Of a DNA stretch of 10,615 bases, positions 1 to 5,949 are shown piece after piece. The notes under the pieces are model-generated. The model had not been told where the DNA came from. It was given only the letters and a program-made list of their open reading frames with translations, and did no database searches. The stretch's first letter is position 1, and each line of letters starts with the position of its first letter. Position numbers and translations under genes: made by a program. The DNA is from Crinalium sp049646245 (lineage in GTDB: Bacteria; Cyanobacteriota; Cyanobacteriia; Cyanobacteriales; PCC-9333): contig JBARVL010000375.1 in NCBI GenBank assembly GCA_049646245.1, positions 1 through 10,615 of the forward strand. Reading direction: 5' to 3'.

Positions 1-60
1 ATTTTAGATAGCACTTGTTTTCAGCCGTAAAACATCTTAACTGAAGTGATTAATACCAAT

Positions 61-88
61 AAAGACCGAAGAATGTGTTCGGGCTTTT
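61..88 (+). terminator. Probable intrinsic terminator hairpin
   Basis: AAAG-A-CCGAA pairs with TTCGG-G-CTTT around the 7-base loop GAATGTG, giving a stem of nine pairs with one A/G mismatch, followed on the plus strand by TTTTAT. The shape fits an intrinsic terminator for a plus-strand gene lying left of the window. A role for leftward transcripts is possible but weaker, because only a short T-run follows on that strand. No coding sequence for the presumed upstream gene is visible in the window. Confidence 0.5.
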
Positions 89-110
89 ATCTATTAAGTA
101 AATAGCACAT

Positions 111-189
111 CCCCTTATGAAGGGGAGGGGTTGGGGTGGGGTAAGATAGCCCCTCCCCGAATCTGCGGGGAGGGGTTGGGGTGGGGTAA
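111..189. repeat. Two G-rich direct repeats with hairpins
   Basis: A 23-base unit of structure G4-A-G4-TT-G4-T-G4-TAA occurs exactly twice, at 122-144 and 167-189, with a 45-base period. Each unit contains four G4 runs separated by 1-2 bases, which is a strong G-quadruplex pattern on the plus strand. The first unit is preceded by CCCCTT-ATG-AAGGGG (111-125), a 6-bp hairpin. The second is preceded by CCCCTCCCC (150-158), which pairs with GGGGAGGGG (167-175) across an 8-base loop. G-rich intergenic repeats of this type are common in Nostoc-like genomes (from memory, not checked). The block lies between a terminator and the 3' end of the 66-aa gene. Confidence 0.8.
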
Positions 190-248
190 AATATTGCTTA
201 TAGGTTTAATTATATTGATTTACTTGTTGCTCAAACATACTTTGAAAT

Positions 249-449
249 TTAAACTTCGGTCTTCAATAAGCCGCGTTTGACTCCATAAAGTAATCTATCA
301 ATCACAATATGTTCTGCTTCAGTAAGTGATTTTTCAAGCAATACTGTTTTCAATATCTGACGCTGGGTATGAGTAATTATGCCAGCAGCCAAAATCTCAT
401 ACACTAGCGGCTCGATATTGGTTTGGGGTGGAGAAGCTACTGCCAGCAT
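249..449 (-). CDS. Conserved-looking small protein, 66 aa, unknown function
   Basis: This small, soluble, probably helical protein is not one I can assign to a named family. It begins MLAVASPPQTNIEPLVYEIL and ends with a basic, hydrophobic stretch (IDRLLYGVKRGLLK). Short cyanobacterial proteins with the same flavour (an N-terminal proline patch, then xEPLVYEIL, then a helical half with TxxQRxxLK) seem familiar, but this is recollection only. The ATG start is supported by an AAGGA Shine-Dalgarno-like stretch just upstream (revcomp of 451-456). There is no signal peptide or membrane segment. It stands alone, with about 185 bases of upstream non-coding DNA containing a CRP-like palindrome at 592-607. 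No catalytic motif is visible. Confidence 0.65.
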   Translation of the reverse strand: MLAVASPPQTNIEPLVYEILAAGIITHTQRQILKTVLLEKSLTEAEHIVIDRLLYGVKRGLLKTEV

Positions 450-591
450 TTTCCTTGCGGGAACTCGATGCTTTCAGTATCAGTTGTATTTATCTATCTT
501 TAGGTGATTGTTAACTATCAATCTTTGTGAGATTACTCTAGTACAAAGGTGATTTGAAACTGTGGAAAACGTGACCAAAGTAGCAAATTAA

Positions 592-607
592 TGTGATTGA
601 GATCACG
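592..607. promoter_or_regulatory. Candidate CRP-type (SYCRP1/AnCrpA) binding site
   Basis: TGTGA-TTGAGA-TCACG matches the CRP-family palindrome TGTGA-N6-TCACA at nine of ten defined positions. Cyanobacteria such as Synechocystis and Anabaena have cAMP-dependent CRP homologues with essentially this consensus. The site lies about 143 bases upstream of the 66-aa gene, the only gene it could plausibly control, and just downstream of the HAD gene stop. No clear -10/-35 pair at a standard spacing could be fixed, so its function is inferred. Confidence 0.4.
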
Positions 608-634
608 CTTGCTAGTGGGTAGAGTAAAAGTAGA

Positions 635-1375
635 TTAAATGTCCAAAATTTGGAGTTCGTCTAGCTGTGCGATCGCCACATCCGCAGTTTCCAAGTGTGC
701 CGCCGCAGGTTTCCCCCAGCAAATACCAATACAACCAGCAGCGCCACCATTACGCGCCATTTCAATATCTCCACCAGAGTCACCCACCATCAGCGTAGCG
801 TGAGGTTCTACCCCAAGTTTTTCACAAGCTTGTAAAAATAAAGCTGGATCTGGTTTAGTTACACCTTGATCAACCCCCATGATTAATTGAATATAATCAT
901 TTAGCTGATGCTGATCGACAAAATTTTGTACACTTAGAGTTCTAGCTGCTGAGAGAATACCTAATTTTAAGCCAGCATTGTATAGCAATTGCAGCACTTC
1001 CAAACTGCCAGTAAATAAGGGAGAAGCAGGGGCAGATTTTAAAAATTGGTCAGCTTCATCAAAAGCACGATGTGCGATCGCTCTTGACTCTATCCATCCT
1101 CTCCCAGTTTCCGCAATATAGGCAGCAGAAGCAATTTCAGTTTCAAAACGGCTACCCACAGCTAACAACCCAGTGGGGTCGAGCTTATTGCCATCAATAC
1201 CATACGCCATCAACAATGGCTCACCAATACCTGGAACTTGAGCATCGATCAGTCGAGCGCGTTTTTGACCCAAATTTCTCAAAAACTCTTGCGAATCTTC
1301 CAGCGTACCGTCTTTATCAAAAATGACCGCTTGGATATTGGGAAAAATAACTTCCCGACAGCGAATTGTTACCAA
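635..1375 (-). CDS. HAD-superfamily phosphatase, subfamily I (PGP/beta-PGM-like)
   Basis: A haloacid dehalogenase-type phosphatase of 246 aa, a normal length for the family. All four HAD motifs are visible: motif I FDKDGTL with nucleophile Asp20 and acid/base Asp22; motif II ILSA with Ser142; motif III TKPDP with Lys174; and motif IV GDSGGDIEMA with Mg-binding Asp199 and Asp203. The insert between motifs I and II forms a helical C1 cap, as in phosphoglycolate phosphatase and beta-phosphoglucomutase relatives, so a cytosolic small-molecule phosphatase is likely. The substrate cannot be told from the sequence. The start is TTG (1373-1375), backed by AAGGAG (revcomp of 1385-1390) with a 9-base spacer; there is no in-frame ATG near the N-terminus. 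It has its own upstream gap after the rpsA terminator. Two HIP1 sites fall inside it (669-676, 1074-1081). Confidence 0.9.
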   Translation of the reverse strand: MVTIRCREVIFPNIQAVIFDKDGTLEDSQEFLRNLGQKRARLIDAQVPGIGEPLLMAYGIDGNKLDPTGLLAVGSRFETEIASAAYIAETGRGWIESRAIAHRAFDEADQFLKSAPASPLFTGSLEVLQLLYNAGLKLGILSAARTLSVQNFVDQHQLNDYIQLIMGVDQGVTKPDPALFLQACEKLGVEPHATLMVGDSGGDIEMARNGGAAGCIGICWGKPAAAHLETADVAIAQLDELQILDI

Positions 1376-1384
1376 TTGTTTTAA

Positions 1385-1390
1385 CTCCTT
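1385..1390 (-). promoter_or_regulatory. Shine-Dalgarno supporting the TTG start of the HAD gene
   Basis: The reverse complement reads AAGGAG, nine bases before TTG at 1375-1373. This near-perfect ribosome binding site is the reason for accepting a TTG start, as no ATG or GTG lies in frame nearby. Confidence 0.7.
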
Positions 1391-1455
1391 CTATAGCAAC
1401 CGCCCGTGTTTGGACAAAATAAATTTTGAAAGCCTTGGAAACATTACGGCATGAT

Positions 1456-1483
1456 GTAGAGACGCGAAATTTCGCGTCTCTAC
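1456..1483. repeat. Perfect 28-bp palindrome (dispersed repeat type)
   Basis: GTAGAGACGCGAAA is followed directly by its exact reverse complement, giving a 14+14 bp palindrome without a loop. Palindromes with GTAGAGACG...CGTCTCTAC arms are, from memory, abundant interspersed elements in Nostoc-like genomes. It lies between the rpsA terminator and the HAD gene. It lacks a following T-run, so it is more likely a repeat element than a terminator. Confidence 0.7.
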
Positions 1484-1488
1484 GCTGA

Positions 1489-1507
1489 TAGCTGACTGCT
1501 GACCGCT
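1489..1507. repeat. 19-bp dispersed repeat, copy 1
   Basis: The reverse complement reads AGCGGTCAGCAGTCAGCTA and matches the sequence at 6308-6326 in 18 of 19 positions, in the opposite orientation. Such a match is not expected by chance in 10 kb. It directly follows the 28-bp palindrome, so the two may form one compound repeat element. Confidence 0.6.
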
Positions 1508-1524
1508 ATAAATAAAATAGATAT

Positions 1525-1553
1525 AAAAAAAGAGGGAATTTCCCTCTTTTTTT
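1525..1553 (-). terminator. Rho-independent terminator of rpsA
   Basis: The arms GAGGGAA and TTCCCTC form a 7-bp stem with a single central T, flanked by A7 on the left and T7 on the right. Read on the minus strand, this is a GC-containing hairpin followed by seven T, starting about 20 bases after the rpsA stop codon. The symmetry would allow bidirectional function, but only the minus strand has a gene ending here. Confidence 0.8.
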
Positions 1554-1571
1554 AAGCTTTAAAAGCTAACG

Positions 1572-2771
1572 CTATTCTGCTTCAACTGCTGCGGGAATAT
1601 CTTCTTCAACCGCAGAGGGGATGTCTTCTTCAACCGCAGAGGGAATATCTTCTTCAACCGCAGAGGGAATATCTTCTTCAACCGCAGAGGGAATATCTTC
1701 TTCAATTGCAGAGGGAATATCTTCTTCAATTGCAGAGGGAATATCTTCTTCAATTGCAGAGGGGATGTCTTCTTCAATTGCAGAGGGGATGTCTTCTTCA
1801 ATCGCAGAGGGGATATCTTCTTCAATCCCTTCCGCTACTACAGCTTCAGATCCTTCAACAGTTAGCCCTTGCTGTTTAGCAATCATTTGCTCCCTGTACT
1901 TAGCAGCCATTTCTTCTGCCATATCATAAACGCGATCGCGATTCTTGATCATGTCACCAGGCTCTGGTTCAAGCTGCTTAGTAGACAATGAAATCCGACC
2001 ACGTTCAGCATCCAAGTCAATGATCATCACCTTAACTTCATCATTGACATTAAACACACTGTGAGGAGTGTCAATATGATCGTGTGAAATTTCCGAAATG
2101 TGCAGCAATCCACTGACACCACCAATGTCAATGAAAGCACCATAAGGCTTAATACCGCGAACAGACCCAATCACCACTTCACCGACTTCAAGGCGATTCA
2201 TCTTACGCTCAACCAAAGCTCTGCGATGGCTGAGAACCAAACGGTTACGGTCTTCATCTACCTCTAAAAACTTCAGTGGCAGTTCCTCGCCCACCAAATC
2301 TTCTTTAGGCTTACGAGTACTGATGTGAGAGCCAGGAATAAAACCACGCAATCCCTCAATCCGCACCAACGCCCCGCCACGATTAGTCGCAAATACCAAA
2401 GAGCGTACAGTCGCGTCTTCTGCTTGTAATTGACGCACCCGCTCCCAAGCCCGCATATATTCGATGCGGCGAATAGAAAGAGTTAGCTGTCCATCTTCAT
2501 TCTCGTCCGTCAGAATGAAAAATTCCCGTGTCTCATTAGATTGTAAAACTTCTTCAGGGGCATCAACTCGGTTGATTGACATCTCCTGAATGGGAATGTA
2601 TGCAGCAGTTTTAGCACCAATGTCAATCAGAGCGCCCCTAGGCTCCAGACTGAATACGGTACCGGCGACGACATCACCAGGACTAAAGTGGTAATCATAT
2701 TTATCGAGTAGGGCGGCGAAATCGTCGTGAGTAAAGCCAATATCTGTAGCGGTTGTTTTCTGACTGACCAT
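1572..2771 (-). CDS. rpsA: 30S ribosomal protein S1, with repeat-expanded tail
   Basis: Ribosomal protein S1 binds mRNA on the 30S subunit and helps initiation. The protein has 399 aa and three S1 (OB-fold) domains, the usual cyanobacterial and chloroplast number: about 31-101 (GDVVAGTVFSLEPRGALIDI), 117-184 (divergent, GGALVRIEGLRGFIPGSHIS) and 197-266 (GEVVIGSVRGIKPYGAFIDI, then GLLHISEIS). A basic/acidic helical linker follows to about residue 300. Residues 316-395 are ten perfect-phase copies of an 8-residue unit, (I/V)EEDIP(S/A)A, ending in VEAE; this makes the protein longer than typical cyanobacterial S1 (about 330-350 aa, from memory). The ATG start carries a modest AGGAA upstream. 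A HIP1 site lies at 1932-1939. Transcription probably starts at the promoter near 2922 and ends at the 1525-1553 terminator. Confidence 0.95.
   Translation of the reverse strand: MVSQKTTATDIGFTHDDFAALLDKYDYHFSPGDVVAGTVFSLEPRGALIDIGAKTAAYIPIQEMSINRVDAPEEVLQSNETREFFILTDENEDGQLTLSIRRIEYMRAWERVRQLQAEDATVRSLVFATNRGGALVRIEGLRGFIPGSHISTRKPKEDLVGEELPLKFLEVDEDRNRLVLSHRRALVERKMNRLEVGEVVIGSVRGIKPYGAFIDIGGVSGLLHISEISHDHIDTPHSVFNVNDEVKVMIIDLDAERGRISLSTKQLEPEPGDMIKNRDRVYDMAEEMAAKYREQMIAKQQGLTVEGSEAVVAEGIEEDIPSAIEEDIPSAIEEDIPSAIEEDIPSAIEEDIPSAIEEDIPSAVEEDIPSAVEEDIPSAVEEDIPSAVEEDIPAAVEAE
1587..1826 (-). repeat. Ten 24-bp tandem repeats encoding the S1 tail
   Basis: Ten back-to-back 24-bp units encode IEEDIPSA (six copies), VEEDIPSA (three) and VEEDIPAA (one), in order from the N-terminal side. 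Units differ mainly by Ile ATT/ATC versus Val GTT and by ATA/ATC or CCC/CCT changes. This grouping suggests stepwise duplication of neighbouring units. Because 24 is a multiple of three, gain or loss of units leaves the reading frame intact, so copy number may vary among strains. The array is also open in other frames, giving spurious ORFs that should not be annotated. Confidence 0.95.
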
Positions 2772-2916
2772 GTGCGTTTGTATTCCTAGTTATTTTCTCC
2801 GTAGCTACTGTGCCTCCAGTCGATGTACACGCACGTTTACAGTGTGCAGCCTACACCTACATTGCTCTATCGAAACCTATTTTAGGTGATTAGATCGGGA
2901 ATTTGACAGTCCAGAA

Positions 2917-2931
2917 AGGTTATTATAACCT
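2917..2931 (-). promoter_or_regulatory. Palindromic promoter region of rpsA
   Basis: AGGTTAT-T-ATAACCT is a perfect 15-bp palindrome. On the minus strand it contains the consensus -10 hexamer TATAAT (2922-2927), which would give rpsA a 5' untranslated leader of about 145 bases; the -35 region is weak. On the plus strand, TTGACA (2903-2908) followed after 16 bases by TATAAC (2925-2930) resembles a promoter facing into the 3' end of nrdR. A 6-bp hairpin (ATAACC at 2925-2930 with GGTTAT at 2936-2941) overlaps it. The promoter call is inferred from hexamers only. Confidence 0.4.
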
Positions 2932-2984
2932 ATTGGGTTATTCAAACTCCAAATTTATTTACAAACTATTCAGGTTAACTTCGA

Positions 2985-3545
2985 TTAAGAATGAGTGATG
3001 AACGAAGGCTCAGATTCCAGATCACTAGAATCTGATGGGGAATGCTCTAAACTGGTGGAAGCATTTTTAGTTGATTTATTGTGAGTTTCCTCAATCGGAT
3101 TTTGAAGATGATTTAAAGTATCTACAAAATCTCTGATACCTTGAAAGTGACGGTATACAGAAGCAAAACGCACATACGCCACTTCACTCAATGAGCGTAA
3201 GTTCCGTAGAACCAACTCACCAATTTCATTACTACTAACTTCTCGTACAGTTTGCTGTTGTACTTGAGCTTCAATTTCATCAACTAATGCTTCCAGACAG
3301 CTTTGGTGAATACCTGTTTTTTCGCAAGCACGCACCATCCCACGCAGTAACTTTGATCGATCAAAAGACTCGCGCTGACCATCTCGTTTTATCACTGTAA
3401 CCGGAACAAATTCTATCCGTTCGTAAGTGGTAAAACGATGTTTACACCCTAAACACTCACGTCGTCGCCGAATACTTTGTCCTGCTTCTGTTGAACGAGA
3501 CTCAAGAACACGACTATCAGTGTACTCACAATAGGGACATTGCAT
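2985..3545 (-). CDS. nrdR: Transcriptional repressor NrdR
   Basis: NrdR is the zinc- and nucleotide-binding repressor of ribonucleotide reductase genes. The N-terminal zinc ribbon is intact, with CPYC (Cys3, Cys6) and CLGC (Cys31, Cys34) bracketing the basic SIRRRREC segment. The ATP-cone domain follows at about 49-139 (VTVIKRDGQRESFDRSKLLRG, then RSLSEVAYVRFASVYRHF). The core is therefore complete and canonical. Residues from about 150 to 186 form a Ser/Thr/acidic, low-complexity tail beyond the usual NrdR length of around 150-170 aa. The ATG start is exact for the family (MQCPYC), though its Shine-Dalgarno is weak. The neighbours are psbT upstream and rpsA downstream, an order I recall from other Nostocales. 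No reductase gene or clear NrdR box is present here. Confidence 0.95.
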   Translation of the reverse strand: MQCPYCEYTDSRVLESRSTEAGQSIRRRRECLGCKHRFTTYERIEFVPVTVIKRDGQRESFDRSKLLRGMVRACEKTGIHQSCLEALVDEIEAQVQQQTVREVSSNEIGELVLRNLRSLSEVAYVRFASVYRHFQGIRDFVDTLNHLQNPIEETHNKSTKNASTSLEHSPSDSSDLESEPSFITHS

Positions 3546-3912
3546 AATCGCTAATTCCGCACTTTGTAGGGTGAACTTAGGGTGTTAACTCGATCAGGGT
3601 ATGTAGTAGATAAGCTAATCGTCATCAAAAATTGCATCTGTTGGGTAATTACAGGATTTGAAGTATGTTTCCAAGCATCCTTAGCTTAGGCTATGGGGGA
3701 TGATCAGCGTCCCTACGGAAGTTGTACCCCATATTCCACAGTGGTTCTACTACTTACCCCTTGAACAATGCCTTAATTAAAGTTCACAATTTTATAAATG
3801 GGAAAACTGAGCCAGTAGGGTTCCAGCTAACTTCTAGTTAGGAAGTGCCTTGACCTGATGGCTCAGTAAATTCAAATATTTGTAAAGCTGTGACGATTTT
3901 TCGGGCATTCAG
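3546..3912. other. Long intergenic region between psbT and nrdR
   Basis: These 367 bases have no credible gene in any frame. The right part holds the nested inverted repeat at 3806-3867, probably the 3' end of the psbB-psbT transcript. The left part should contain the nrdR promoter, but no convincing -10/-35 pair was found. A short direct repeat TAGGGTG occurs close to the nrdR start (about 3567 and 3579). Confidence 0.6.
3806..3867 (-). terminator. Nested inverted repeats after psbT, probable 3' structure
   Basis: ACTGAGCCA (3806-3814) pairs perfectly with TGGCTCAGT (3859-3867). Inside this 44-base loop, CTAACT (3827-3832) pairs with AGTTAG (3836-3841) around the triloop TCT. On the minus strand the outer stem is followed by a run of T (TGGCTCAGTTTTCCC). 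The position 45-100 bases after the psbT stop suggests a transcript-ending or mRNA-stabilising structure. A separate small structured RNA is possible but unsupported. Confidence 0.45.
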
Positions 3913-4011
3913 CTACTTCTTCTCGATTCGGGGTGGTTCCCGAAAGGCGATCGCAAAGAAAAGCGTAGCTATCGCCAAAGTTAAAACCAAAATGTAAACA
4001 ACCGCTTCCAT
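3913..4011 (-). CDS. psbT: Photosystem II protein PsbT
   Basis: A 32-residue single-span thylakoid membrane protein at the photosystem II dimer interface, important for assembly and for repair after photodamage. The translation starts MEAVVYILVLTLAIATLFFA and ends in the conserved FREPPRIEKK tail. It matches PsbT over its whole length, with the transmembrane helix at about residues 3-23. The ATG start is the conserved one. The gene is 151 bases downstream of psbB on the same strand, the usual cyanobacterial and chloroplast arrangement, so co-transcription is likely. The coding sequence itself contains a HIP1 octamer (3947-3954) encoding part of FFAIAF. It is easily missed because of its size. 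Confidence 0.95.
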   Translation of the reverse strand: MEAVVYILVLTLAIATLFFAIAFREPPRIEKK

Positions 4012-4088
4012 GTTAGATTTTCCTGCTCATTGAGCTAAAAATACGACTTGTTAGCCTGTACTTAGTTTATCAGGCAAAAGAAAAGAAC

Positions 4089-4137
4089 GGTCTAATTAAC
4101 AGCCAAAACATGATGTATTTTATCAGTTTTTTAGACC
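4089..4137 (-). promoter_or_regulatory. Inverted repeat between psbB and psbT
   Basis: GGTCTAA (4089-4095) pairs with TTAGACC (4131-4137). The pairing extends past one mismatch with AA/TT, and a small palindrome, ACATGATGT, sits in the loop. On the minus strand the stem is followed by the T-rich GTTCTTTTCTTTT. It could act as a partial terminator or processing site that sets the psbB to psbT transcript ratio. No experimental or comparative support is available here. Confidence 0.35.
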
Positions 4138-4162
4138 ATTCTTAACATTTTGCTACAAACTT

Positions 4163-5698
4163 TTAGACAGCTTCTTTGTTTCTAGCGCGAGTAGACTTGT
4201 CGCCCACTTTCTGGAACAGACCCCACTCGACTTGTTCTTCCAAGTCGGCTTCAACCCCAGCAAACACATCTCTGAACAGAGTCCGAGAGCCATGCCACAG
4301 GTGACCAAAGAAGAACAGTAGCGCAAATACAGCATGACCAAATGTGAACCATCCACGCGGACTGGTGCGGAATACACCGTCGGAATTTAAGGTTTCACGA
4401 TCAAAGTCAAAAACTTCACCAAGTTGAGCTTTACGAGCATACTGTTTTACAGTGGCGGGGTCGGTAAAGGTTTGACCCTCCAAAGCACCACCATAGAAAG
4501 TTGCTGTGATACCAGCTTGTTCAAAGTTATATTTTGATTCTGCCCGACGGAACGGAATATCTGCACGCAGAACACCATCTTCATCAGTCAAAATCACTGG
4601 GAAGGTTTCAAAGAAGTTAGGCAGACGACGTACTGTTAATGTCCTACCTTCAGCATCCTTGAACACAGGATGACCTAACCAGGATTGAGCAATGCCATCG
4701 CCCTTGTTCATTTGACCAGTACGGAACAAACCACCCTTAGCGGGGCTGTTACCGACGTAATCATAGAATGCCAACTTATCAGGGATTTCTGACCAGGCGC
4801 TTGTAAGGCTATTACCTTCATCTACACTGGCTTGAACACGGCGGTCAATTTCTTGTTGGAAATAACCAGCATCCCACTGATAACGGGTAGGGCCATAGAG
4901 TTCGATGGGAGTGGCAGCACTGCCGTACCACATCGTACCTGCTACTACAAATGCTGCAAAGAATACAGCAGCAATACTGCTGGAAAGCACCGTTTCAATA
5001 TTACCCATCCGTAAAGCCTTGTAGAGCCTTTCAGGTGGGCGAACAGTGAGGTGGAATAAGCCAGCAATGATACCAACTACACCAGCAGCAATATGGTGGG
5101 CTACAATGCCTCCTGGGTTAAACGGATTAAACCCAGCAGGTCCCCATTCTGGTGCTACAGGTTGGACGCTTCCGGTTAAACCGTAAGGGTCAGAAACCCA
5201 CATTCCAGGACCAAACAACCCTGTGAGGTGAAAAGCACCGAAACCAAAGCAGAGAAGACCAGACAAAAACAGGTGGATGCCAAACATTTTTGGCAAGTCC
5301 AAAGCTGGTTCGCCAGTTCTAGGATCTCTAAAAAGTTCTAAATCCCAGTAAACCCAGTGCCAGCAGGCAGCTAGGAATAATAAACCAGAAAGCACAATAT
5401 GTGCAGCAGCAACACCTTCAAACGACCAAAATCCTACATCGCTTGCGGCTTCACCTGTGACGCTCCAACCGCCCCAAGACTGGGTGACACCCAAACGTGA
5501 CATAAAGGGCAGTACAAACATCCCTTGTCGCCACATGGGGTTCAAAACGGGATCGCTAGGGTCAAATATAGCTAACTCGTACAGGGCCATTGATCCAGCC
5601 CAACCTGCCACTAGAGCAGTGTGCATCAGGTGTACAGCAATCAGCCGCCCTGGGTCATTCAGAACAACTGTGTGTACTCGATACCAGGGTAGTCCCAT
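4163..5698 (-). CDS. psbB: Photosystem II core antenna protein CP47
   Basis: CP47 is the inner chlorophyll a antenna of photosystem II in the thylakoid membrane, passing excitation to the D1/D2 reaction centre. The 511-aa protein is full length and colinear with the family from MGLPWYRVHT onward. All the usual chlorophyll-ligating histidines are present at standard positions: His9, 23, 26, 100, 114, 142, 157, 201, 202, 216, 455, 466 and 469. There are six transmembrane helices, with the large lumenal loop between helices five and six at about 260-450. The C-terminus (KSTRARNKEAV) is stromal and basic. The ATG is preceded by AGGAGGAG with an 8-base spacer. psbT follows. The upstream 251-base gap presumably holds a light-regulated promoter that I could not place firmly. 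Confidence 0.99.
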   Translation of the reverse strand: MGLPWYRVHTVVLNDPGRLIAVHLMHTALVAGWAGSMALYELAIFDPSDPVLNPMWRQGMFVLPFMSRLGVTQSWGGWSVTGEAASDVGFWSFEGVAAAHIVLSGLLFLAACWHWVYWDLELFRDPRTGEPALDLPKMFGIHLFLSGLLCFGFGAFHLTGLFGPGMWVSDPYGLTGSVQPVAPEWGPAGFNPFNPGGIVAHHIAAGVVGIIAGLFHLTVRPPERLYKALRMGNIETVLSSSIAAVFFAAFVVAGTMWYGSAATPIELYGPTRYQWDAGYFQQEIDRRVQASVDEGNSLTSAWSEIPDKLAFYDYVGNSPAKGGLFRTGQMNKGDGIAQSWLGHPVFKDAEGRTLTVRRLPNFFETFPVILTDEDGVLRADIPFRRAESKYNFEQAGITATFYGGALEGQTFTDPATVKQYARKAQLGEVFDFDRETLNSDGVFRTSPRGWFTFGHAVFALLFFFGHLWHGSRTLFRDVFAGVEADLEEQVEWGLFQKVGDKSTRARNKEAV

Positions 5699-5706
5699 TG
5701 ACTACG

Positions 5707-5714
5707 CTCCTCCT
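5707..5714 (-). promoter_or_regulatory. Strong Shine-Dalgarno of psbB
   Basis: The reverse complement reads AGGAGGAG, eight bases before the psbB ATG. It is the strongest ribosome binding site in the window, fitting a highly translated photosystem gene. Confidence 0.75.
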
Positions 5715-5949
5715 AAGAATAAAGTGTCTACTTCGACGTTTCTTTTTTTATGGGCTTGAGTTTACCATTGTCCATCTGCACTTTGCTCATAAGTTCTAAA
5801 CAAGGCAGCGTGGTCAATTGGACGGGGTGTCCATGAAAATGAAGATTATTTAAAGAAGTGTAACTATTGTTAGAGTCGAATGCAAGCAGGTTTGCGGTTT
5901 TTCGCAACTACTCTTGGATAGTTTTCCACAACATTCTTAACATAAGTTT

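Noticed and set aside
1072..1326. Plus-strand ORF inside the HAD gene
   Set aside because: It is antisense to a gene with all catalytic motifs, has no ribosome binding site and has a composition typical of a shadow frame.
1559..1929. Repetitive ORFs overlapping the rpsA tail in another minus frame and on the plus strand
   Set aside because: They arise because the 24-bp tandem array has no stops in several frames. The S1 frame is the one with upstream homology.
5457..5799. Plus-strand ORFs overlapping the psbB start
   Set aside because: They are antisense to highly conserved CP47 codons, and no plausible protein family was seen.
5789..5817. TTGACC-N17-ACTTAT as a psbB promoter
   Set aside because: The -10 matches the consensus at only three of six positions, so it is not reported as a feature.
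4137..5943. Exact 12-mer CATTCTTAACAT at 4137-4148 and 5932-5943, each just after a gene end
   Set aside because: A 12-mer is expected to recur by chance several times in a 10-kb window, and no secondary structure accompanies it.
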